Positions 1 to 5,630 of a DNA stretch of 10,297 nt are shown piece after piece. The position numbers and the translations under genes were made by a program. The stretch is taken from the NCBI RefSeq assembly GCF_015207245.1, contig NZ_JADEXF010000041.1, positions 1 to 10,297 of the forward strand, given 5' to 3'. The notes under the pieces were generated by a model. That model was given only the letters and a program-made list of their open reading frames with translations, ran no database searches and was not told the origin of the DNA. The DNA is from Nostoc cf. edaphicum LEGE 07299. Lineage in GTDB: Bacteria; Cyanobacteriota; Cyanobacteriia; Cyanobacteriales; Nostocaceae. Every line of letters begins with the position of its first letter. Position 1 is the first letter of the stretch.

Positions 1-47
1 ATCTGGTTGAATGACAAATATTGTTCATTTGAATCAAGCACAAATAT

Positions 48-683
48 ATGACAATTATCAACGCTCGCAATTTATCTTTAGAAGAAGTTCAGCGTCTGTT
101 TGCCTTTCAAGAACAGTACAGTGACTCATTTTCTAATTATTTATCTTTAGAACCTCTCCTCGAAGTCGAACAACAAGAACTTCTGCAAATTAGAAATGAC
201 TTTCGACGCTACCTGACAGCAGGCAAAGTTTCGGAAGGTCAGGTTAAGTTTCTTGCAGTTGCACCTTTACTAAGATTAGCTGGTTTTTATCGCTATCCTA
301 TCGAGATTGTTTTGGAAGAATATATTACTTATATTGAAGTTGAAGATGAAGATATCAAAATTAAAGGCAGATTTGATATTTTAGCTATTAGTAAAGCTAA
401 ACATACAAAACCTCAAACATATTTTTGGGTACTATTAATTGAATCTAAAAATAGTCAAATTGATATATCAACAGGTTTGCCTCAGTTACTCACATACTCT
501 TATAAAAATTTAGATAATCAAAAATCAATTTGGGGATTAGCGACTAATGGTAGAAGTTATCAGTTTATATATATTGAACAAGGAAATCCCCCTATTTATT
601 ATCTGTTGCCAGAATTAAATTTAATGGAAAGAGAGCGTTCAAGTCAGTTGCTACAAGTTTTAAAAGCAATTTGTCAGCTTTAA
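48..683 (+). CDS. Stand-alone PD-(D/E)xK nuclease-like protein (HsdR N-terminal-like)
   Basis: A 211-residue soluble protein with the layout of a PD-(D/E)xK nuclease core. GRFD with Asp110 is followed after about 20 residues by a hydrophobic strand ending in Glu132-Ser-Lys134 (the ExK element), then by Gln146 in a helix. A TNGR segment near residues 167-170 precedes an aromatic strand, as in the N-terminal nuclease region of type I restriction R subunits. Residues 1-90 are helical and unassigned. Real HsdR proteins are about 1000 residues long and carry helicase motors; none is present here and no methylase or specificity gene is adjacent, so this is not a complete restriction system. Small proteins of this type are common in filamentous cyanobacteria and are often annotated as restriction endonuclease subunit R. 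The ATG at 48 is the first start and has no clear Shine-Dalgarno sequence. DNA cleavage is inferred from the motif only. Confidence 0.8.
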   Translation: MTIINARNLSLEEVQRLFAFQEQYSDSFSNYLSLEPLLEVEQQELLQIRNDFRRYLTAGKVSEGQVKFLAVAPLLRLAGFYRYPIEIVLEEYITYIEVEDEDIKIKGRFDILAISKAKHTKPQTYFWVLLIESKNSQIDISTGLPQLLTYSYKNLDNQKSIWGLATNGRSYQFIYIEQGNPPIYYLLPELNLMERERSSQLLQVLKAICQL

Positions 684-727
684 AAGCATTGATGATTAAG
701 ACAACATACAAGCCAAGGTAAAAATTT

Positions 728-805
728 ATAACTCAAGCCATACCCAAACTAGTAAGCTTTGAAGATTTTGCAGCTTGGCGACCCGAAGGCGGGAGATATG
801 AGTTA
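728..805 (+). pseudogene. 5' relic of a Uma2-family (DUF820) endonuclease gene
   Basis: Read from 728 in frame, the DNA gives I-T-Q-A-I-P-K-L-V-S-F-E-D-F-A-A-W, then R-P-E-G-G-R-Y-E-L ending at 805. This closely resembles the amino terminus of Uma2-family proteins, which often start MTQ-IPKL-TFE-F and continue to a GRYEL motif. The expected ATG is ATA here (728-730). After the GRYEL motif the match stops at the point where the 3' end of the opposite-strand glycerate kinase begins (its stop codon is 803-805). Only about 26 of the family's usual roughly 190 codons remain, so no functional nuclease can be made. It is most simply a remnant of a gene truncated by deletion or rearrangement. The resemblance is from memory of the family and was not checked by alignment. 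Confidence 0.65.
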
Positions 806-1816
806 CGAATTAGTCCGATCGCAATACACTTTACCAAAGCTACGATCGCCATTAATCTCAATCACCATATCAACCACTGTCGCATCTTTTACCAACGGCT
901 TGATGAATAATTCCGGGTGCAGCGATCGCCAAAAATAATTGACAAATTGCTCTATCTCTGCATTACTCATACCCGACTTACCCGCAGCGATCATTTGCTG
1001 TTCAGCTTGTTTGCGCCACTCCAAAGAATAGCGGTAATCGGTGGGATAAAGTACAATTAAGCTGTCCAATCGCTCCCACAGTGGTAAATAATCGTGGAGG
1101 CGAAGATTCATCTCGCGGGCAAATGCCTTATCTTCATCTGTAACAATTGGCGGCGGTGCAGTATCAAATACATCTGCGTTAATTGGTCGTACACCCACAA
1201 ACCAACCTTCAAATAGTACAATATCTACATCTGTTACCATTTCGGAAGTAGTGCGATCGCCAGCACCTCCAAAAGCTGATTTATCAAAGCGGGGAAGCAT
1301 CACTGGATTTTGCGACTGGCGAATTTGATCTAGTACATTTAAACCTAAGTCTATATCGTGGGTTCCTGGTGGGCCACGCCAAATTAAGCGGGGATCTTGC
1401 TGTGTTAAAAGCAAGCGATCGCTGTAAGTTTTATATAAGTCATCCAAAGATAAACTCACAGTCCTGTATCCCAAATGATCGAGAATCAAAATGAGAATTT
1501 TGGACATTGTGGTTTTACCAGTGCCTTGCCCTCCCAATATTCCTTGAATCAAGGGGCGTCCCAACTGTTGGCGCTGCGATGCTAGTTTGATCCCCAAAGG
1601 TAGGCACAAGTCCCACAATACCTGTAACATTTCCTGGGGTAGTACTTGGAGAGTAGCTTGGCAGAATTCGCTAAAAGCTGGGAAGACAGATTTTAGTAAA
1701 TGCGATCGCTTTTCTATCATCTCATCGACATTTTCCGGCGTGATTCCAAAAGCTTTTGCCCTCAATGCATCTGCTAACTCCGCTTCTCTTGCTTCCTGCT
1801 TCTTTATCTCCTTCAT
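803..1816 (-). CDS. glyK: D-glycerate 3-kinase (photorespiration)
   Basis: A 337-residue P-loop kinase of the plant/cyanobacterial glycerate kinase type. It phosphorylates D-glycerate to 3-phosphoglycerate with ATP, the last step of the photorespiratory C2 cycle, in the cytosol. The Walker A motif GGQGTGKTT is at residues 95-103. SLDDLY (123-128), GPPGTHD (148-154), FDKSAFGG (177-184) and FEGWFVG (202-208) match the conserved blocks of the family. The ATG at 1816 is preceded by a G-rich GGTGGGAG that directly abuts the start. The gene lies 8 bp downstream of the Ycf20-like gene on the same strand, so the two are very likely cotranscribed. Its last codons overlap the end of the Uma2 relic, so the extreme C-terminus may have been altered by that junction. 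Three HIP1 octamers lie in the second half of the window-coordinate span and one near the 3' end. Identity is secure. Confidence 0.93.
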   Translation of the reverse strand: MKEIKKQEAREAELADALRAKAFGITPENVDEMIEKRSHLLKSVFPAFSEFCQATLQVLPQEMLQVLWDLCLPLGIKLASQRQQLGRPLIQGILGGQGTGKTTMSKILILILDHLGYRTVSLSLDDLYKTYSDRLLLTQQDPRLIWRGPPGTHDIDLGLNVLDQIRQSQNPVMLPRFDKSAFGGAGDRTTSEMVTDVDIVLFEGWFVGVRPINADVFDTAPPPIVTDEDKAFAREMNLRLHDYLPLWERLDSLIVLYPTDYRYSLEWRKQAEQQMIAAGKSGMSNAEIEQFVNYFWRSLHPELFIKPLVKDATVVDMVIEINGDRSFGKVYCDRTNS

Positions 1817-1824
1817 CTCCCACC

Positions 1825-2157
1825 CTACGATCCCAGCTTAAAGGCTTCGAGAAACAGTCCGTAGATGAAACCAACTTTGAGGAGATTTAATGAATCTACT
1901 AAGAGCGATCGCCTTTCCAAAAAGCTTCGATGATAAAATATCCTACTGGTAATTTCCGTCAACATTACTAAAAAAGCAGCTACCAGAATGTCTAATTCTG
2001 CTCGTTGACCGGCTGTAGTGGAAGCTACGTTTGCCAGAAAAAAACCTAACAAAAAACTAATGATCAGCAACGATAGCCGCCGCCAAGGATTTAAAAACCA
2101 TTGCCCCAAGCGTGTAGCAATGGCATCGAATAAGTTATTGAGACGAGTGTTTTGCAT
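1825..2157 (-). CDS. Ycf20-like DUF565 membrane protein
   Basis: A 110-residue membrane protein starting TRLN within the first residues and carrying NPWRRLS at about 23-29, both typical of the Ycf20/DUF565 family of cyanobacteria and plastids. Predicted membrane segments lie at about 29-47 and 55-75, with a third hydrophobic stretch at 90-106. The segment around residues 49-57 (AGQRAELD) is also family-like. Plant Ycf20-like proteins are reported to affect thermal dissipation of excess light; the bacterial role is not settled. A GTG directly precedes the ATG (2158-2160), so the protein could be one residue longer; I take the ATG because family members start close to this point. Neither start has a strong Shine-Dalgarno. 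It is the first gene of a two-gene unit with glycerate kinase, 8 bp apart. A 14-bp palindrome lies just upstream. Confidence 0.87.
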   Translation of the reverse strand: MQNTRLNNLFDAIATRLGQWFLNPWRRLSLLIISFLLGFFLANVASTTAGQRAELDILVAAFLVMLTEITSRIFYHRSFLERRSLLVDSLNLLKVGFIYGLFLEAFKLGS

Positions 2158-2160
2158 CAC

Positions 2161-2660
2161 ATAGACTTCTGGCGAAAAGTCAAGATATCTTGAAAGATCC
2201 TATATTCAAAAGAGGATATTGGTTTTAGCTTCAGCTTTTTTGTTAATATTATAAATATCTGCTGGGCTTCCAGCGTTTATTCAAATTTGCACATCATATC
2301 ATCTTTAGGGAAGTTTATTCCCTTAAAAGGGTGCTTATTGTAATGCAAGATGAAATATGCATCTTAAGTTTTATTTTTCTTTCTACAAATGAATTGGCTG
2401 GCTCGGTATCTAATTTTCTTGTTTTTATGTAAGCCTACGGTCAAGACACAAAGCAATGGGTATCTTTACCCCAAGTTTATCAGACATCCAGGAAATTATT
2501 TCCTCCGAATATTGTCTAATCAGAATGATAATTATAATACATTAGTATCATTAGTTTTAGGAAAGTCTATATTAGATTACTTTCTATGATTCCCTTTTGG
2601 GATAATAGGCTACTATTTGGTCAAGCCTAAACAAAATATTTATTTCTAATAACTATCAAT
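2161..2660. other. Divergent intergenic region with palindrome, no convincing gene
   Basis: This AT-rich 500-bp stretch separates two divergently transcribed genes and must hold promoters for both. A short open frame at 2389-2589 resembles no family I know and its codons look like non-coding AT-rich DNA. Small inverted repeats are visible, such as AAGATG/CATCTT at 2347-2365. I see no tRNA, CRISPR or insertion-sequence ends. No sigma70-type promoter can be called with confidence. Confidence 0.6.
2180..2193. promoter_or_regulatory. Perfect 14-bp palindrome upstream of the Ycf20-glyK unit
   Basis: TCAAGATATCTTGA is its own reverse complement and ends about 22 bp before the Ycf20-like start codon, on the promoter side. 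A dyad at this distance could be an operator bound by a dimeric regulator or an mRNA 5' hairpin. No named regulator's consensus is matched, so the function is open. Confidence 0.3.
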
Positions 2661-3287
2661 ATGAAATCCTCAGTATATCGTAACCTCGGTATTACAGTTT
2701 TTTGCTTAGGACTGCTTGCTGCTCTAGTGGGATGCTTTGGAGTAAGCGTATCTTTTGAGTCCACAAACCCAGATACATCTTCAGAACTGCCAACAGAAAC
2801 TCAAGAGTGGCAGACAACTTCGGTTTTACCTGAAAAAACTATTTCCGCTAGTCTATCCACTCCAGCGCCTACCCCAACCAATCAAGTAGAACATAGCAGT
2901 AAACAGAATACTTATCCTGTCTTGGCAAATCGTGATAAATCAGCAAGCATTGCTAAGGATCAAGGGACTTTGCGAATGAGCAATCAAACAAATCAGCCAG
3001 TGCGGCTGGTTCTACTGGCACGACAGTCAGTAGCAAAAGGATCTAGTAAAAAACAGACTCTCTATGATGTACCGGCACATTGGGATTTTGCTCCCCAAGA
3101 AGGTAGTGAGAAGGGACTGCTTCTATTCCTACCTCAGAATAATTTAAAGCTGGAGAAGGGAGATGTTTTAGTTGCTTTTGCACAAGATGGTTCCCGTCGT
3201 TACTGGGGCCCTTATATTATTGGCGAAACTCAATTACCTAAGTGGAATTCCCAAAACAGAGAATGGCAACTTGTGCTGAGTCAATAG
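2661..3287 (+). CDS. Lipoprotein of unknown function
   Basis: A 208-residue exported protein. A hydrophobic signal segment (about 9-24) ends in the lipobox L-V-G-C with Cys25 as the likely lipidated residue, so the mature protein should be membrane-anchored on the periplasmic or outer-membrane side. Residues 30-95 are rich in Ser, Thr, Pro and Glu and look like a flexible linker. Residues 97-208 look folded, with alternating hydrophobic strands (VRLVLLAR 114-121, GLLLFLPQ 152-159, GDVLVAFAQ 167-175) and an aromatic RRYWGPY at 179-185. I do not recognise this domain; it resembles conserved hypothetical proteins of cyanobacteria rather than an enzyme, and no catalytic motif is visible. ATG 2661 is used because it places the signal sequence correctly; no Shine-Dalgarno is seen. 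The gene appears to stand alone and is followed by hairpins. Confidence 0.8.
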   Translation: MKSSVYRNLGITVFCLGLLAALVGCFGVSVSFESTNPDTSSELPTETQEWQTTSVLPEKTISASLSTPAPTPTNQVEHSSKQNTYPVLANRDKSASIAKDQGTLRMSNQTNQPVRLVLLARQSVAKGSSKKQTLYDVPAHWDFAPQEGSEKGLLLFLPQNNLKLEKGDVLVAFAQDGSRRYWGPYIIGETQLPKWNSQNREWQLVLSQ

Positions 3288-3302
3288 ACTTCTTGCAGAA
3301 GT
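3288..3302 (+). terminator. Small hairpin directly after the lipoprotein stop
   Basis: ACTTCT-TGC-AGAAGT is a perfect 6-bp stem with a 3-nt loop that begins right after the TAG stop. It is not followed by a T-run, so it may serve as an mRNA 3'-end stabiliser rather than as an intrinsic terminator. Confidence 0.35.
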
Positions 3303-3318
3303 GGGGAAAAAGTGAAAG

Positions 3319-3360
3319 GGTAAAGGGTAAAGGTATGGAATTTTCCCTTTCCCCTTTAAC
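3319..3360. repeat. A/G-rich heptad repeat forming an inverted repeat
   Basis: Tandem AAAGGGT units (about 3315-3334) face a C/T-rich complement at 3345-3360. The arms 3319-3334 and 3345-3360 pair at 13 of 16 positions around a 10-nt loop. Heptameric short tandem repeats of this kind are characteristic of heterocystous cyanobacteria. Confidence 0.5.
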
Positions 3361-3378
3361 ATACAAACATTCACCCCA

Positions 3379-3409
3379 ACATCCTGCAAAAGTTACTTTT
3401 GCAGGATGT
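3379..3409. terminator. Strong 14-bp perfect stem-loop
   Basis: ACATCCTGCAAAAG and its exact complement flank a 3-nt TTA loop. This is the most stable hairpin downstream of the lipoprotein gene and could end its transcript. There is no T-run after it, only TAATAAATATT, so it is not a canonical intrinsic terminator. Confidence 0.5.
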
Positions 3410-3628
3410 CTAATAAATATTGCTAAGTGGTAAATATTGAGTACGGAAGCAATTGTTGTAGAGTGGGCATTGTTTACCGTTTGCTCAAACCTTTATTTTT
3501 ACATCCTTACCCTACAGTTGGTAAAGTGTTAAGTAATGGATAGAGGAAAATCGTTGAATTAAAAACTCCGAAGAACAAAAGATAGATAACCAACGACTAT
3601 TGATTAGTGATTGTTGACTATTGACTAA
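3410..3628. other. Intergenic region before the glycosyltransferase gene
   Basis: No gene is visible here. It should contain the glycosyltransferase promoter. Its end carries tandem heptads, described separately. I cannot name a promoter with confidence. Confidence 0.5.
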
Positions 3629-3629
3629 A
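3595..3629. repeat. Degenerate tandem heptads abutting a start codon
   Basis: Five consecutive 7-mers can be read in register: GACTATT, GATTAGT, GATTGTT, GACTATT, GACTAAA. The array runs into the ATG at 3629, and two copies of TTGACTA (3614-3627) are identical. It resembles cyanobacterial short tandemly repeated repetitive sequences. It replaces any Shine-Dalgarno of the downstream gene. Confidence 0.6.
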
Positions 3630-5560
3630 TGAGAATGAAAGTGAGTGTTAAGCACACTGTTGATCGGTGGTTCAACAAAATAGCAAAAAATCCAGCCCTG
3701 AGTATAACTGTGTCGATTTTGTGGTTGATGGTACTTGGCTGGGTGGCTTTTGGGTGGAATTTGGGTAACATTGGCTTAATTGATGAGACAGAGCCGCTTT
3801 TTGCCGAAGCTTCCCGCCAAATGTTCGTCACAGGTGATTGGATTACCCCATTTTTCAATGGTGACACTCGTTTCGATAAACCTGCTTTAATTTACTGGTG
3901 TCAGGCGATCGCATATCATTTGATTGGCGTGAATGAATGGGCAGTACGCCTTCCTTCCGCGATCGCAGCATTCGGCTTAGTTTGTTTAGGTTTTTACACC
4001 ATTCAGTGGTATCTGGTTAAACAAGAGGAATTAGAGCAAGTTTCACGTCCTACTCGTCGCTACTTAACATCTTTTATAGCAGCAGCGCTGATGGCACTCA
4101 ATCCCGAAACTATTATTTGGGCGAGAACGGGTGTCTCTGATATGCTGCTCACCGGATGTATAGCATCGGCTTTGTTATGTTTCTTTCTAGGGTACGCAGG
4201 GGGGCAGGGGGAAAATTCCTCTCCTCTACACCCTTCCCACAGCCCTTCTGCCCAATCCCCACTTGCCCTGAGCGAAGCCGAAGGGATACCCAATGCCCTA
4301 TTCCCTAATAAATGGTACTTAGCTTTTTATGTGCTGATTGCTGGCGCAATTTTGACCAAAGGGCCAGTGGGAATTGTTTTGCCGGGGCTAATTGTTGTCG
4401 CCTTTTTGCTTTACGTGGGTAAAGTGCGAGAGGTGTTGCGGGAAATGCGCCTTCTTGTAGGTATACTGGTAATTCTCGCTTTGTCAGTGCCCTGGTATGC
4501 TTTAGTAATTTGGCGCAATGGCTGGAATTACATTAACTCCTTCTTTGGTTATCACAACCTGGAACGTTTTACAGAAGTAGTTAATGGTCACTCAGCACCT
4601 TGGTATTTTTACTTTTTAGTCGTGCTGTTGGGTTTTGCACCATACTCAGTGTATTTACCAGCTTCTATAATCAGACTAAAATTTTGGCAGCGATCGCATT
4701 GGCGATCGCTTGAACGTTTTCAGCAATTTGGTTTATTTGCCTGGTTCTGGTTTGCTAGCATCTTTGGCTTTTTTAGCATTGCTGTTACTAAACTCCCTAG
4801 CTACGTATTGCCTTTAATGCCAGCAGCAGCAATCCTAGTAGCCTTGTTGTGGAGCGACCTTTTTTCGGATACAAAGACACGGCAAACAATTCCTGTTTCC
4901 TCTCCCACTCCCCCCATTTCCGCGTCTTTGCTGCGAATAAGTGGTTGGGTGAATGTAGTATTTTTATCAATTCTGGCAACAGCACTGCTTAAGATAACCC
5001 ATATATTAGGTACCGATCCAGCGATCAGTAACTTCCACGAACTAATTGAAAAATCTGGTTTACCAGTAATCGCGGGTATAATTTGGCTAGTTTCTGCTGT
5101 TTCGGTTGCGGGTTTATTATTAAGCCGCCGCTGGAACTACATTATGAGTATTAATTTAATCGGGTTTGTGGCGTTTGTAATTTTTGTCTTAACGCCTGCT
5201 TCGTTCTTTATTGATCGAGAACGTCAATTACCCTTAAGGGAATTGTCTGCGGCCATTTTAGAAGCAAAACAACCAAACGAAGAATTGATCATGCTTGGCT
5301 TCAAAAAGCCTAGTGTGGTATTTTACAGCCAGATCCACGTAAATTATTTAAAATTTCCCCAAGAGGCTGTAGAGCATATTAAAAACAAGGCTGCTAAAGG
5401 ACTAAAACCTTCTTCAGTGCTGCTGTTGGCCGAACAGAAAAAGTTTTTGAAAATGGACTTACAGCCAGATGATTACAAGAATTTATCGACCAAGGGTGCT
5501 TATAACTTGGTTCGAGTTCCTTTTAAGAAAATGAAAAATGAAAAAATAGACATATCATAA
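3629..5560 (+). CDS. GT39/ArnT-like membrane glycosyltransferase with repeat-derived insert
   Basis: A 643-residue polytopic inner-membrane protein of the GT-C fold, of the family that moves a sugar from a polyprenyl-phosphate donor to lipid or protein at the outer face of the membrane. The first membrane helix (about 24-43) is followed by the acidic catalytic-loop signature IDETEPLFAEASRQM (51-65). Then come GDW (69-71), a KPALIYW segment (84-90) and EWAVRLPSA (103-111), all hallmarks of ArnT/PMT-type enzymes. About a dozen hydrophobic segments extend to residue 525, followed by a soluble C-terminal part of about 115 residues. TKLPSYVLPLMPA (387-399) is another family block. Residues about 191-227 are a polar insert encoded by repetitive DNA. 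The true acceptor sugar or lipid cannot be told from sequence. A second ATG at 3635 is an alternative start. No partner genes of a lipid A pathway are adjacent. Confidence 0.88.
   Translation: MRMKVSVKHTVDRWFNKIAKNPALSITVSILWLMVLGWVAFGWNLGNIGLIDETEPLFAEASRQMFVTGDWITPFFNGDTRFDKPALIYWCQAIAYHLIGVNEWAVRLPSAIAAFGLVCLGFYTIQWYLVKQEELEQVSRPTRRYLTSFIAAALMALNPETIIWARTGVSDMLLTGCIASALLCFFLGYAGGQGENSSPLHPSHSPSAQSPLALSEAEGIPNALFPNKWYLAFYVLIAGAILTKGPVGIVLPGLIVVAFLLYVGKVREVLREMRLLVGILVILALSVPWYALVIWRNGWNYINSFFGYHNLERFTEVVNGHSAPWYFYFLVVLLGFAPYSVYLPASIIRLKFWQRSHWRSLERFQQFGLFAWFWFASIFGFFSIAVTKLPSYVLPLMPAAAILVALLWSDLFSDTKTRQTIPVSSPTPPISASLLRISGWVNVVFLSILATALLKITHILGTDPAISNFHELIEKSGLPVIAGIIWLVSAVSVAGLLLSRRWNYIMSINLIGFVAFVIFVLTPASFFIDRERQLPLRELSAAILEAKQPNEELIMLGFKKPSVVFYSQIHVNYLKFPQEAVEHIKNKAAKGLKPSSVLLLAEQKKFLKMDLQPDDYKNLSTKGAYNLVRVPFKKMKNEKIDIS
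4200..4310. repeat. Repeat-derived in-frame insert inside the glycosyltransferase gene
   Basis: This stretch breaks the base composition of the gene: G-rich GGGGGGCAGGGGG (about 4199-4211), then C/T-rich blocks, then CCCTGAGCGAAGCCGAAGGG (4266-4285), then CCCAATGCCCTATTCCC (4289-4305). The CCCTGAGCGAAGCCGAAGGG unit is an imperfect palindrome that I recall as a frequent intergenic repeat of Nostoc-group genomes. CCCAATGCCC-type DNA resembles the heptad repeats. It is translated as a Ser/Pro-rich loop between two membrane helices. Confidence 0.65.
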
Positions 5561-5568
5561 ATTAAATT

Positions 5569-5626
5569 GTCATTAGTCATTAGTCATTAGTCCTTTGAGA
5601 ATAACTAATGACCAATGACTAATGAC
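5569..5626. terminator. Bidirectional stem-loop built from GTCATTA heptads
   Basis: Three tandem GTCATTA units (5569-5589) make the left arm. The right arm 5605-5626 is complementary over 22 bp with one mismatch (5582 against 5613), around a 14-nt loop. It sits between the convergent ends of the glycosyltransferase (5560) and histidine kinase (5631) genes, a good place for a terminator acting in both directions. No strong T-run is present. Confidence 0.65.
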
Positions 5627-5630
5627 TCCA

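Noticed and set aside
2389..2589. 66-codon open frame on the + strand
   Set aside because: No recognisable family, no ribosome site, AT-rich codons; it looks like chance in non-coding DNA.
3242..3433. 63-codon open frame overlapping the lipoprotein 3' end
   Set aside because: It runs through the hairpins and heptad repeats, and its sequence is explained by those.
4060..4293. 77-codon open frame on the - strand inside the glycosyltransferase
   Set aside because: Antisense shadow of a clearly conserved gene; its Ser/Leu/Arg-rich start is the reverse reading of the repeat insert.
4200..4310. Insertion sequence inside the glycosyltransferase gene
   Set aside because: No transposase, no terminal inverted repeats and no target duplication seen; only about 110 bp of repeat-like DNA in frame.
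5569..5626. Possible CRISPR-like array
   Set aside because: The units are contiguous 7-mers with no spacers and an inverted copy, so this is a heptad repeat hairpin.
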